In this document: positions 24,780 to 33,635 of the stretch, one piece after another
Position numbering within the stretch: position 1 is the first letter of the stretch
Layout of the letters: every line of letters starts with the position of its first letter
From: RPQJ01 sp046347155
GTDB taxonomy: Bacteria; Pseudomonadota; Gammaproteobacteria; Steroidobacterales; Steroidobacteraceae
DNA: 64,000 nucleotides
NCBI GenBank assembly: GCA_046347155.1
Contig: JAXMGT010000002.1
Span: 62,001 to 126,000, forward strand
Reading direction: 5' to 3'
Position numbers and translations under genes: made by a program
The notes under the pieces: model-generated
Seen by the model: only the letters and a program-made list of their open reading frames with translations
Databases searched by the model: none
What the model was told of the DNA's origin: nothing

Positions 24780-26794
24780 GCGGCGAGGCCCACCTGCCGG
24801 AGCAGCGGCGTGATCTCCGGACGCCGGCCGCGGAACTCGACGAAGGCTTCCATCGCGTCGCGGCTGCCCCCGCACTCGAGGATCGAGCGCAGGAAGCGCC
24901 GCGCCGTCGCCGGGTCGAAGATCCCGTGCTCCTCGAATGCGCCGAACGCGTCGGCCGACAGCACCTCGGCCCACTTGTAGCTGTAGTAGCCGGCCGCGTA
25001 GCCGCCCGAGAAGATGTGCTGGAAGCCGTGCGCGAACCGGTTGAACGCGGGCGGGTGCATGACCGCGACCTCGCGGCGCACCTCGTCGAGCGTCTCGGCC
25101 AGGCGCAGTGGCGCGTCGGGCCGGTATTCGGCGTGCAGCCGGAAGTCGAACAACGAGAACTCGAGCTGGCGGACCATGTGCATGCCGGCCTGGAATCGCC
25201 GCGTGCGCTGCAGCCGCTCGAGCATGACGGCGGGCAGGGGTTCGCCGGTGTCCACGTGCGAGGAGATCAGCGGCAGCACCTCGTCGCGCCAGACGAAGTT
25301 CTCCATGAACTGGCTCGGCAGCTCGACGGCGTCCCACGGGACGCCATTGATCCCGGCGACGCTCGGGTAGTCCACGCGCGTGAGCATGTGGTGGAGGCCG
25401 TGGCCGAACTCGTGGAACAGCGTCGCGACTTCGTCGTGCGTGAGCAGCGACGGGCGCTCGCCAACCGGGGGCGTGAAGTTGCACACGAGGTACGCGACCG
25501 GAAGCACCGTCGAATCGCCGACGCGCATCCGCCCGATGCAGTCGTCCATCCAGGCCCCGCCGCGCTTGCGTGGCCGGGCGTAGGGGTCGAGGAAGAATCC
25601 GGCCCGCCGCCGCCCGTCGGGGTCCACGACGTCGAAGTAGCGCACGTCCGGGTGGTAGACCTCCGCGTCCGGGCGCGCGACGACCCGCACGCCGTAGAGC
25701 CGGTGCACGACCGTGAAGAGACCGGCCAGGACGCGGGGCATCGGGAAATACGGCCGCAGTGCTTCCTCGGAGACCTCGAGTTCGGCCTGCTGCAGGCGCT
25801 CGGAGAAATAGCCGACGTCCCAGGCCGCAAGCGGGCGGCCCGCGAACGACTCGAGCGCCGCGAACTCCCGTTCCGCAGCCGGCCGTGCCACGGCGGCCAG
25901 CTCGCGCAGGAACTCGAGCACCTCGGACGTGCGACGCGCCATCTTCGTCGCGAGCGAGTATTCGGCGAAATCGCTGTACCCGACGAGTCGCGCCGCCTCG
26001 TGGCGCAGCGAGAGGATTTCGGCGATCAGCGCCGTGTTGTCCCAGCGCCCGGCGTTCGGCCCCTGGTCGGATGCCCGCGTGGTCCACGCCTCGTAGAATT
26101 CGCGGCGCAGGGGCTCGTGGGCCGCGTGCGTCATCACGGCCTGGTAGTTCGGCGGGTCGAGCGCCAGGCGCCAGCCCTCGAGGCCGGCGGCCTCGGCCGC
26201 AGCCCGCGCACGGGCCACGGTCGTCTCCGGCAGGCCCTCGAGCTCGGCCGGGTCGGTCACCGTGCGCGACCACGCGTTCGTCGCGTCGAGCACGTTCTCG
26301 TCGAACTTCGACTGCGCCGTCGCGAGCCGCTCCATCACGTCGCCGAAGCGCTGTTTCTCGGCCGGCGGCAGCGACACGCCCGAGAGCCGGAAGTCCCGGA
26401 GCGCGTGCTCGAGCAGCGTCCGCTGCGACCGGTCGAGGCGGTCGCCCTCGCGGTCCAGCACCCGCTGGTACGCGGCGCACAGCCGCTCGTTCTGCGCGAT
26501 CTCCGTGTGGTACGCGGTGAGCAGCGGCAGGCAGGCGTTGTACGCGGCCCTGAGCTCGTCGGTGTTGGCGACGCCGTTCAGGTGCCCGACCGGCGACCAC
26601 GCCACCGCGAGCCGGTGGTGCATCCGTTCGATCGGCGCGACGAGCGCGTCCCAGCCCTCGGCGCCGCCGTCGAGCAGCGCCGCGAGTTCGCGTCGGTTCG
26701 CCTCGATCAGCTCGCGGACGGCGGGCTCGACGTGTTCGGGCCGGATCGCCGGGAACCGGGGCAGCGGGGCGTCCTCGAGCAGCGGATTCGTCAT
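24776..26794 (-). CDS. prlC: Oligopeptidase A (M3 metallopeptidase)
   Basis: A 672-residue thimet-oligopeptidase-family cytosolic peptidase. The zinc motif HEFGHGLHH (HExxH) lies at about residues 460-470, with the downstream Glu ligand in SQFMENFVW. It degrades short peptides, including signal-peptide fragments. The start MTNPLLEDAPLPRFPAIRPEH is the usual family N-terminus. It is in a minus-strand series lemA, GIDE protein, prlC, xthA with short gaps. Confidence 0.95.
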   Translation of the reverse strand: MTNPLLEDAPLPRFPAIRPEHVEPAVRELIEANRRELAALLDGGAEGWDALVAPIERMHHRLAVAWSPVGHLNGVANTDELRAAYNACLPLLTAYHTEIAQNERLCAAYQRVLDREGDRLDRSQRTLLEHALRDFRLSGVSLPPAEKQRFGDVMERLATAQSKFDENVLDATNAWSRTVTDPAELEGLPETTVARARAAAEAAGLEGWRLALDPPNYQAVMTHAAHEPLRREFYEAWTTRASDQGPNAGRWDNTALIAEILSLRHEAARLVGYSDFAEYSLATKMARRTSEVLEFLRELAAVARPAAEREFAALESFAGRPLAAWDVGYFSERLQQAELEVSEEALRPYFPMPRVLAGLFTVVHRLYGVRVVARPDAEVYHPDVRYFDVVDPDGRRRAGFFLDPYARPRKRGGAWMDDCIGRMRVGDSTVLPVAYLVCNFTPPVGERPSLLTHDEVATLFHEFGHGLHHMLTRVDYPSVAGINGVPWDAVELPSQFMENFVWRDEVLPLISSHVDTGEPLPAVMLERLQRTRRFQAGMHMVRQLEFSLFDFRLHAEYRPDAPLRLAETLDEVRREVAVMHPPAFNRFAHGFQHIFSGGYAAGYYSYKWAEVLSADAFGAFEEHGIFDPATARRFLRSILECGGSRDAMEAFVEFRGRRPEITPLLRQVGLAA

Positions 26795-26832
26795 CGTCGT
26801 CCCTGGATGGCCGCAAGGACGGACATTCTCGC

Positions 26833-27729
26833 TCACCCGAAGGCGCGCTGCAGCAGCCAGCCGAGCGCGAGCGCCGCGGCCAGGAACCCGCAGAAGGCCA
26901 GCACGGCGCGCCGGCGGTAGCGCCGCGCGACGTCGCGCTCCGGGAAGGCCGCGATCAGGAAGATCCGGTCTCCATCCGGCCGTCCGACCGCGTGCAGTGC
27001 CGGCGCGGGGGGCTCGGCCGATGCACGTCCGGCGACGGTCCGGCGCGCCTCGGCCCGCGCGTGCTCCCATTCGGCCAGGCTGACCCGGCCGTCACGGTCC
27101 GAGTCGTAGCGCCGGATGAGTGCGGCCTGGTCGGTCTTCCACTCGGCCAGCAGCGAGGCAACCTCCGCTTCGAGGTCCCGCCCGGCGACCGCATCGTGCG
27201 TGCGGAACTGTCCGATCACGCAGAGCTGCTCGTGCTCGTAGATCCGCTCCTCGTGGTAACGGTACTCGCGCTCTCCGAAGGCGGACGCCGTCGCCGCGCC
27301 CGGGTCCGCGGGCCAGGGCGCGGCGCCATACCAGGTGGTCGATTCGCCGGTGATCACCTCGGCGCCGGCGGGCTGCACGATGCACTCGCCAGTGCCATCG
27401 TCGACGAGGAACGGGAGCGGCGAGGTCCCGGAGGCGACGACGACCCAGTCGTCCCGGCGACTGCCCGAGGAGCGGCTGCGCCGCTGCACGCGGTAACGCC
27501 ACCAGACGCACGGCCGGCGCGTCAGCGGCGCCAGGTTCGACGTGCCCTCGAGCGGCCGGCAGCGGCCGGCGATCTCGACGTAACCCTGCGCGGCCGAGCG
27601 GATCCGCGACGTCGGCGTGTCCTCGACCAGGCGGGCGATGCGCAGCCAGCGCAGCGACATCCAGCCGCCGCCGATCATCCCGGCGGCGAGCGCCAGCATC
27701 CACGTGCCGGCGTCCGACGGGTCAACCAA
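26833..27729 (-). CDS. GIDE-domain membrane protein with an EF-hand-like loop
   Basis: A 298-residue protein anchored by an N-terminal helix (residues about 10-28) and a C-terminal helix (about 274-294). Between them is a GIDE-type region (LVEDTPTSRIRSAAQGYVEIAGR, then CVWWRYRV and FLVDDGTGECIV), the domain shared with the mitochondrial ligase MUL1 and many bacterial proteins called E3-ligase-like; no RING is present. A canonical EF-hand loop follows, with Asp209, Asp211, Asp213, Gly214 and Glu220 (DSDRDGRVSLAE). The start is TTG at 27729, overlapping the lemA stop; a shorter form could begin at Met11. GIDE and LemA genes often lie together. Confidence 0.72.
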   Translation of the reverse strand: MVDPSDAGTWMLALAAGMIGGGWMSLRWLRIARLVEDTPTSRIRSAAQGYVEIAGRCRPLEGTSNLAPLTRRPCVWWRYRVQRRSRSSGSRRDDWVVVASGTSPLPFLVDDGTGECIVQPAGAEVITGESTTWYGAAPWPADPGAATASAFGEREYRYHEERIYEHEQLCVIGQFRTHDAVAGRDLEAEVASLLAEWKTDQAALIRRYDSDRDGRVSLAEWEHARAEARRTVAGRASAEPPAPALHAVGRPDGDRIFLIAAFPERDVARRYRRRAVLAFCGFLAAALALGWLLQRAFG

Positions 27730-28294
27730 ACAGGCGGCCCAGGTCCACGTCGCGCTTCTGTTCCTCGGCGAACTCGAGCAGCGGCGCCGGACGGAACTCG
27801 AACATCCGCGCGACGACCACGTCCGGGAACGTCTGGATCCGGATGTTCGACAGGTTGACGGCCTCGTTGTAGAGCTCGCGACGGTCGGCGATCCCTTCCT
27901 CGAGCTCGGTGATGCGGGTCTGCAGGTGCCGGAAGCCCTGGTCGGCCTTGAGTTCGGGGTATCGCTCGGCCACCGCGAACAGCCGTCCGAGTCCGTCGCG
28001 CAGCTGCTGTTCGGCCGCGCCGACCGCCGTGACGTCGCCGCGGCCCTGCGCCGTGTAGAGCGCGGCGCGCGCCTGCATCACCCGCTCGAGCGTGTCGCGC
28101 TCGTAGCCCATGTAGCGCTTGCAGGTCTCGACCAGCTTCGGCAGTTCGTCGTGGCGCTGCGTGAGCAGCACGTCGATGTTCGCCCAGGCCTTGCGGACGT
28201 TCTCGCGCAGCACGACGAGGCCGTTGTAGATGCGCACCACGTACACGGCGGCGACGACCGCGAGCGCGAGCAGGAGCAGCGTGACGAGGATCAT
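27722..28294 (-). CDS. lemA: LemA family protein
   Basis: A 190-residue protein. An N-terminal membrane anchor (ILVTLLLLALAVVAAVYVV) is followed by the conserved YNGLVVLRENVRKAWANIDVLLTQRHDELPKLVET and a long helical domain, ending in FRPAPLLEFAEEQKRDVDLGRLFG. LemA proteins sit in the inner membrane with the helical part facing out; their function is not established. First gene of the lemA-GIDE-prlC-xthA series and divergent from the gamma-carbonic anhydrase gene. Confidence 0.92.
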   Translation of the reverse strand: MILVTLLLLALAVVAAVYVVRIYNGLVVLRENVRKAWANIDVLLTQRHDELPKLVETCKRYMGYERDTLERVMQARAALYTAQGRGDVTAVGAAEQQLRDGLGRLFAVAERYPELKADQGFRHLQTRITELEEGIADRRELYNEAVNLSNIRIQTFPDVVVARMFEFRPAPLLEFAEEQKRDVDLGRLFG

Positions 28295-28398
28295 CGGGGC
28301 ACTCCGGGGCGGCCCGTCCGGGCCGCGGTGACCCGAAGCTTGCGGCCCGCGGGGGGCCAGCGTCTAGACTGTGCGTCCCGTCGCGAGAGGTGCGTCGC

Positions 28399-28929
28399 AT
28401 GTCCGTGCAGCCCTACCTTGGAATCACGCCCCGACTGGGCCCGGGCGTGTACGTCGACCCGGCCGCGATCGTCATCGGCGACGTCGAGCTCGGGCGCGAC
28501 GTGTCGATCTGGCCGCTCGCGGTCGTGCGCGGCGACGTGAATTTCATCCGGATCGGCGACCGCAGCAACGTGCAGGACGGCAGCGTGCTGCACGTGTCGC
28601 GTCCCTATGCGGGCAACTCGCAGGGCTGGCCGCTCCTGATCGGCGAGGACGTCGTCGTCGGGCACAAGGTCGTGCTGCACGGCTGCACGATCGGCAACCG
28701 GGTGCTGGTCGGGATCGGCGCGATCGTGCTCGACGGTGTCGTCGTCGAGGACGACGTCACGATCGGGGCCGGTGCCGTCGTCACGCCCGGCAAGCGCCTC
28801 GAGTCCGGCGGCCTGTACGTCGGTAACCCGGCGCGCCGCGCGCGGGAGCTCCGGCCGGAGGAGATCGCCCGCACCCCGCACATGGCGGAGTGGTACGTTC
28901 GGCTGAAGCGCGACTACGGGGCGGCCTGA
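28399..28929 (+). CDS. yrdA: Gamma-carbonic anhydrase-like hexapeptide protein (YrdA/CaiE family)
   Basis: A 176-residue left-handed beta-helix trimer protein. Hexapeptide repeats run from VDPAAIVIGDVELGRDVSIWPLAVVRGD to about residue 140, with metal-ligand histidines in LHVSRPYAG, IGHK-like VVGHKVVLHGC. A helical C-terminus follows. AGAGG precedes the ATG by 8 bp. Homologues bind Zn or Fe, but many lack measurable carbonic anhydrase activity. The 3' end overlaps the convergent aroE by 16 bp. Confidence 0.9.
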   Translation: MSVQPYLGITPRLGPGVYVDPAAIVIGDVELGRDVSIWPLAVVRGDVNFIRIGDRSNVQDGSVLHVSRPYAGNSQGWPLLIGEDVVVGHKVVLHGCTIGNRVLVGIGAIVLDGVVVEDDVTIGAGAVVTPGKRLESGGLYVGNPARRARELRPEEIARTPHMAEWYVRLKRDYGAA

Positions 28930-29744
28930 GCGCGGCTCCTGAGCGCCACGAGCACCGGGGCGGTGTCCGGCCGGATGCCCCGCCACAGTTCGAACGCCTC
29001 GGCAGCCTGCTCGACGAGCATGCCCCAGCCCTGGACCGCGTGCGCGGCGCCGAGCGCGCGCGCCCAACCGACGAACGGCGTGTCGCCGACGCCGTAGGCC
29101 ATGTCGTAGCAGGTGGTCGTCGCGTCGACCGCCGTGCCGGGGACCGGCGGTACCTCGCCGCGCAGGCTTGCGGACGTCGCGTTGACCACGAGGTCGAAGC
29201 GCTCCTCGCCGATGCCGGCGAAATCGCAGCCGCGCACCGGACCGTGATCGGCGAACGCGGCCGCGAGCGCTCGCGCCCGCTCCCCGCTGCGGTTTGCGAT
29301 CACGAGCGTCGCCGGGGCGAGCCCGAGCAATGGCGCGAGCGCACCGCGCGCCGCGCCACCGGCGCCGAGCAGCAGCACGCGCGGCGCGCGCCACGAGAGC
29401 CCGAGGTTGCGCGTCAGGTCGGCCACCAGGCCCGCGCCGTCCGTGTTGTCACCGACCAGGTGGTCGTCGCGGCGCACGATCGTGTTCACGGCGTCCGCGA
29501 GCTGCGCCCGCGGCGTCAGCTCGTTCACGAGCTCGGCGGCGGCCTGCTTGTGCGGCAGCGTCACGTTGGCACCGAGGCCCTCCCGGCTCAGGAACCCGAG
29601 CACGTCGCTGCGGAAGCGCTCAGACGGCGTCTCGAACAGACGGTAGGTCATGTCCTGCCCCGTCTGCCGGGCGAACATCCCGTGTATGAACGGCGACCAG
29701 CTGTGGTGGACCGGGTAGCCGAACAGTCCGTAGGCGGCGCTCAT
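28914..29744 (-). CDS. aroE: Shikimate dehydrogenase
   Basis: 276 residues; NADPH-dependent reduction of 3-dehydroshikimate. Substrate residues are in GYPVHHSWSPFIHG (Ser pair) and NVTLPHKQAA (catalytic Lys), with Asp in GDNTDGAGL. The NADP loop is LLGAGGAARG, followed by the NRS motif (VIANRSGERA) that prefers NADP. It lies 24 bp after hemB and is probably in the same transcript. It supplies chorismate precursor that ultimately feeds the trp operon. Confidence 0.95.
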   Translation of the reverse strand: MSAAYGLFGYPVHHSWSPFIHGMFARQTGQDMTYRLFETPSERFRSDVLGFLSREGLGANVTLPHKQAAAELVNELTPRAQLADAVNTIVRRDDHLVGDNTDGAGLVADLTRNLGLSWRAPRVLLLGAGGAARGALAPLLGLAPATLVIANRSGERARALAAAFADHGPVRGCDFAGIGEERFDLVVNATSASLRGEVPPVPGTAVDATTTCYDMAYGVGDTPFVGWARALGAAHAVQGWGMLVEQAAEAFELWRGIRPDTAPVLVALRSRAQAAP

Positions 29745-29768
29745 GCAGCGGGACCCGCGCGACGGGGC

Positions 29769-30788
29769 TCAGTGGCCGGCGTCCCGCAGCCACTCGGCGG
29801 CCCGGCGCGAGAAATAGGTGAGGATGCCGTCGGCGCCGGCCCGCTTGATCGACACGAGCGACTCGAGCACGACGGCGCGTTCGTCGAGCCAGCCGTTCTG
29901 CGCGGCGGCCATCAGCATCGCGTACTCGCCGCTCACCTGGTAGACGTAGGTGGGTGCACCGAAGCGATCCTTCACGCGGCGCACGATGTCGAGGTAGGGC
30001 AGGCCGGGCTTGATCATCACCATGTCCGCGCCCTCGTCGAGGTCGAGCTCGACTTCCCGCAGCGCCTCGTTGGTGTTGGCGGGGTCCATCTGGTAGGTGT
30101 ACTTGTTGCCCTTGCCGAGGTTGCCGGCGGAGCCGACCGCGTCGCGGAACGGCCCGTAGAAACTCGACGCGTACTTGGCCGAGTAGGCGAGGATCCGCGT
30201 GTGGATGTGCCCGGCGGCCTCGAGCGCGTCCCGCACGGCGCCGATGCGCCCGTCCATCATGTCCGACGGCGCGACGACGTCGGCACCGGCCTCGGCGTGC
30301 GAGACCGCCTGGCGTACCAGCGCGTCCACCGTGACGTCGTTCATCACGTAGCCGGCGTCGTCGATGATGCCGTCCTGGCCGTGGGTCGTGAACGGGTCGA
30401 GCGCGACGTCCGTGATGACCCCGAGGCCGGGCACCGCCTGCTTGAGCGCGCGCACCGCGCGCTGCGCCAGGCCGTCGGGGTTCCAGGCCTCGCGCCCGTC
30501 GAGGCTCTTCGCCTCCGGCGGCGTGACCGGGAACAGCGCGATCGCCGGGACGCCGAGCGCGGCGACCGCTTCCGCGTCGCGGACGAGTTCGTCGACGGTG
30601 ACCCGCTCGACCCCGGGCATCGACGGCACCGCCACCCGCTGCCCGCGTCCCTCCATCACGAACACCGGGTAGATGAGGTCCGACGCCGTCAGCGTCGTCT
30701 CGCGCATCAGCCGGCGCGAAAAGTCGTCGCGGCGCATCCGGCGCATCCGCACGCGCGGGTACTGCCTGGGGGTGTGGTGGTGGGTCAT
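29769..30788 (-). CDS. hemB: Delta-aminolevulinate dehydratase (porphobilinogen synthase)
   Basis: A 339-residue TIM barrel condensing two 5-aminolevulinate molecules. The metal region reads DVALDPFTTHGQDG, the Asp-rich Mg-dependent type, not the Cys-rich Zn type. Schiff-base lysines are in YSAKYASSFYGPFRDA and MVMIKPGLPYLD. Allosteric Mg use is typical of pseudomonads and relatives. Later haem enzyme hemF is 7 kb away in a different operon. Confidence 0.96.
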   Translation of the reverse strand: MTHHHTPRQYPRVRMRRMRRDDFSRRLMRETTLTASDLIYPVFVMEGRGQRVAVPSMPGVERVTVDELVRDAEAVAALGVPAIALFPVTPPEAKSLDGREAWNPDGLAQRAVRALKQAVPGLGVITDVALDPFTTHGQDGIIDDAGYVMNDVTVDALVRQAVSHAEAGADVVAPSDMMDGRIGAVRDALEAAGHIHTRILAYSAKYASSFYGPFRDAVGSAGNLGKGNKYTYQMDPANTNEALREVELDLDEGADMVMIKPGLPYLDIVRRVKDRFGAPTYVYQVSGEYAMLMAAAQNGWLDERAVVLESLVSIKRAGADGILTYFSRRAAEWLRDAGH

Positions 30789-30910
30789 GCTCGGGCTCCG
30801 GGGTCCCCGGCCCGGCGTTTGCGCGCGCCGTGCGCGGCCGCTATGGTCGCTGCCTCGACACGCCGCCCCGTCAGCGGGTTACAACGCCGTCCGTCGTCCG
30901 GTCCTTATAC

Positions 30911-31465
30911 ATGAACGTGCCTTTTTCCGGGAAGCGAGGAGATGCCGCATTCGCGCGACTCTGCGAGTCGTTGCGGCCGGATCTCTTCCGGTACGCCTGG
31001 TGGCTGGCGCGGGACCGGCAGGTCGCGGAGGACGTGGTGCAGCAGGCCTTGCTCAGGGCGTGGCGGTCGCGCGAATCGCTGGCGGACGGCGCGGCGGCGC
31101 GGCCCTGGCTGCTCACGATCGTCCGGCGCGAGCACGCGCGCCTCCACGAACGCCGCCGCCTCGAGACCGTGTCGGTGGACGAGCTCGTGGACAGCGAGTC
31201 GCCGGAGCTCGCCGTGACCCAGGACGAGGACGTCCGGGTCGTCCGGCGGGCCATCCTCGGTCTCGCACCCGAGTACCGCGAGCCGCTCGTGATGCAGGTG
31301 CTGCTCGGTCACACGACCGGGGAGATCGCGGCCGCGATGGGCATCGGCCAGCGGGCGGTGCTGACCCGGCTTTACCGAGCCCGGCTGCAGCTGCGGGCCC
31401 GGCTCGGGCTTGCGGGCGACGACACCGCGGACGACGCCGACGACGACGGGAGGGAGGAGCAGTGA
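30911..31465 (+). CDS. ECF-type RNA polymerase sigma factor
   Basis: A 184-residue sigma factor with only regions 2 and 4. Region 2 is LRPDLFRYAWWLARDRQVAEDVVQQALLRAW; region 4 is LAPEYREPLVMQVLLGHTTGEIAAAMGIGQRAVLTRLYRARLQLR. An acidic tail follows. The ATG at 30911 opens into region 2; the more upstream frame (30830) gives Arg-rich filler. Its stop overlaps the start of the anti-sigma gene, the usual arrangement for a cognate pair. Target genes cannot be inferred. Confidence 0.92.
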   Translation: MNVPFSGKRGDAAFARLCESLRPDLFRYAWWLARDRQVAEDVVQQALLRAWRSRESLADGAAARPWLLTIVRREHARLHERRRLETVSVDELVDSESPELAVTQDEDVRVVRRAILGLAPEYREPLVMQVLLGHTTGEIAAAMGIGQRAVLTRLYRARLQLRARLGLAGDDTADDADDDGREEQ

Positions 31466-32139
31466 GCGTGGATTGCCGTGAATTCCGGCGCCGGGTCGGC
31501 GCGGAACCCCAGGTGCTCGACCCGGCGTCCCGCACGCACCTGCTCGGCTGCCCGGCCTGTGTCGAGTGGCGCCGCACGACGCTCGACCTCGACCGGCGCA
31601 TCCTCTCGGCGCTCGAGGTGAGCGTGCCGCCGGCCGCCGGCCGGGCACCGGTCCCGCTCGCGCGAACGCGCTGGTTCGCCCTGGCCGCCAGCATCCTGGC
31701 CGGTGTCGCCGTCGGCACGCTGCTGTGGGTCGGCGGGTCGCGCGAGACGCTGGCGGGCGACCTCGTTCGGCACCTCGCGCACGAGCCGGGCGCGATGGCG
31801 GTGACGTCGACGCCGGCCGACCCGGACGCCGTCGCCGCGGTGCTTGCGGATGCGCGCGTGCGCCTCGCGCCGGGCGCCGGCGTCGTGAGCTACGCGAGCA
31901 CCTGCCGCTTCCGCGGTCACGAGGTGCCGCACCTCGTGGTGCAGGCCGCGGGCGGCCCGGTCACCGTGATGATCCTGCGCCACGAGCACGTCCAGGCCGT
32001 CGAGCGATTCCACGAGGGCGGGTACGCAGGCACGCTGCTGCCCGCGGGACCGGGCAGTGTCGCCGTGATCGGTCGCGCGTCGGACCCGGACCTCCCGGCG
32101 GTCGCGGCACGGGTCGCTGCTGCGATCGGCTGGGAGTAG
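31462..32139 (+). CDS. Membrane anti-sigma factor with zinc-type ZAS motif
   Basis: 225 residues. The cytoplasmic N-terminus has His-x3-Cys-x2-Cys (HLLGCPAC), the zinc-binding anti-sigma signature. One membrane helix follows (FALAASILAGVAVGTLLWVGG), then a periplasmic domain of about 130 residues with two or three conserved-looking strands (GVVSYASTCRFRGHEVPHLVVQ). It resembles DUF3379-type proteins. The start is GTG at 31462 overlapping the sigma-factor stop (GTGA). It should hold the sigma factor inactive until an envelope signal, possibly redox sensed by the Cys pair. Confidence 0.87.
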   Translation: MSVDCREFRRRVGAEPQVLDPASRTHLLGCPACVEWRRTTLDLDRRILSALEVSVPPAAGRAPVPLARTRWFALAASILAGVAVGTLLWVGGSRETLAGDLVRHLAHEPGAMAVTSTPADPDAVAAVLADARVRLAPGAGVVSYASTCRFRGHEVPHLVVQAAGGPVTVMILRHEHVQAVERFHEGGYAGTLLPAGPGSVAVIGRASDPDLPAVAARVAAAIGWE

Positions 32140-32148
32140 CATCCCGCG

Positions 32149-32757
32149 ATGAACGAGCGACATCCGCACGCCCCGGACGACCGGCCGCGCTGCCGCTGGA
32201 CCTACGGCGGCATGAGCGCCGATTACGTCCGCTACCACGACGCCGAGTGGGGCGTGCCGCTGCACGACGACCGCGGCCAGTTCGAGTTCCTCGTCCTCGA
32301 AGGCGCGCAGGCCGGGCTCGCCTGGTCGACGATCCTGCGCAAGCGCGACGGCTACCGCGAGGCATTCGCGGACTTTGACGTCGAGAAGGTCGCGCGCTAC
32401 GACCGGCGCAAGGTCGAGAAACTTCTGCAGTTCCCGGGCATCGTGCGCAACCGGCTCAAGATCGAGTCGGCGATCGGAAATGCCCGCGCGACGATCCGGC
32501 TCCGGGACGAAGTGGGGTCGCTCGCCACGCACCTGTGGTCGTTCGTCGGGGGACGCCCGATCGTGAATCGCTGGAAGACGATGAAGCAGGTGCCGGCGAC
32601 GAGCCCGGAGTCCGACGCCCTGGCCAAGGACCTGAAGAAGCGCGGCTTCCGGTTCGTCGGTTCGACGATCCTGTACGCGCACATGCAGGCCACCGGGATG
32701 GTCAACGACCACACGGTCGACTGCTACCGCCACGCGGAGTGCTCGCGGCTGCGCTGA
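32149..32757 (+). CDS. tag: DNA-3-methyladenine glycosylase I
   Basis: 202 residues; excises 3-methyladenine from alkylated DNA. All four zinc-snap ligands of Tag are recognisable: Cys in RCRWTY, His in YHDAEWG, and His/Cys in CYRHAECSR. The substrate pocket YHDAEWGVPLHDDRGQFE and LEGAQAGLAWSTILRKRDGYR are intact. It ends 5 bp from the convergent rlmJ stop. Confidence 0.95.
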   Translation: MNERHPHAPDDRPRCRWTYGGMSADYVRYHDAEWGVPLHDDRGQFEFLVLEGAQAGLAWSTILRKRDGYREAFADFDVEKVARYDRRKVEKLLQFPGIVRNRLKIESAIGNARATIRLRDEVGSLATHLWSFVGGRPIVNRWKTMKQVPATSPESDALAKDLKKRGFRFVGSTILYAHMQATGMVNDHTVDCYRHAECSRLR

Positions 32758-32762
32758 GGCCG

Positions 32763-33614
32763 CTACTCGGGCACCCACCATTCGACGGACGTGCCGCCGC
32801 GTCCATCCGGCGCGAGCAGCCGGTGCAGCGCGGGCAGCAGGTCGCCGAGCCGCAGGTCGAGCTGCCAGGGCGGGTTCACGATCACGAGACCCGACGTGCC
32901 CATGCCGAGTTGCACGTCCGGCGGCTGCACGCCGAGCGTGACGTCGAGGACCCGGCGCAGCCCCGAACGCTCGAGCCCGCGGCGGAAACGCACGGGGCCC
33001 GCGCGGTCGGTCACCGGGTACCACACGCAACAGGTGCCGGTCGGCCAGCGCTCGTGCGCGAGTTCGAGCGCCTCGAGCACCCGGTCGAACTCGGCGTCCG
33101 ATTCGTAGGGTGGGTCGAGCAGCACGACCCCCCGGTTCTCCGGCGGGGGCAGGTGGGCCTTGAGGGCCGCGTAGCCGTCGCCTTCGACGATCGAAAGCCG
33201 CTTGCGGCGGCCGAGTGCCGAGCGCAGCGCGTCGGCCTCGCGCGGCAGTTTCTCGACCAGCACGAGCCGGTCCTCGGGGCGGGCCAGCAGTGCGGCGATC
33301 ACCGGCGAACCCGGATAGGCCGTGATCGGGCTCCGGCCGGGGCCCGCCGAGCGCCGGACGAGCTCGACGTAGTCGGCCACCTCGGCGGGCAGCGCGCGCG
33401 CCGGCGCTTCGAGCAGGCGTCCGATGCCGTCCCGGTACTCGCCGCTTTTCTGCGCATCGGCCTGACTCAGGTCGTACAGGCCGCGCCCGGCGTGCGTGTC
33501 CAGGAAGAAGAACGGGGACGGCTTTTTCTTCAGGTGCTCGACGAGCATCATGAGCACGACGTGCTTCAGCACGTCGGCAAAGTTCCCCGCGTGGTAGGCG
33601 TGGCGGTAGTTCAT
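32763..33614 (-). CDS. rlmJ: 23S rRNA (adenine-2030-N6)-methyltransferase
   Basis: A 283-residue SAM-dependent enzyme of the RlmJ (YhiR, ComJ) family. The N-terminus MNYRHAYHAGNFADVLKHVVL is diagnostic, and the catalytic motif is LLDPPYE (DPPY, for N6-adenine). SAM-binding LDTHAGRGLYDL precedes it. The start is at the diagnostic Met. Only 21 bp separate it from the divergent lipoprotein gene, so its promoter must lie within that gene. Confidence 0.95.
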   Translation of the reverse strand: MNYRHAYHAGNFADVLKHVVLMMLVEHLKKKPSPFFFLDTHAGRGLYDLSQADAQKSGEYRDGIGRLLEAPARALPAEVADYVELVRRSAGPGRSPITAYPGSPVIAALLARPEDRLVLVEKLPREADALRSALGRRKRLSIVEGDGYAALKAHLPPPENRGVVLLDPPYESDAEFDRVLEALELAHERWPTGTCCVWYPVTDRAGPVRFRRGLERSGLRRVLDVTLGVQPPDVQLGMGTSGLVIVNPPWQLDLRLGDLLPALHRLLAPDGRGGTSVEWWVPE

Positions 33615-33635
33615 CGAGGTACGAAGGAGGCGGCG

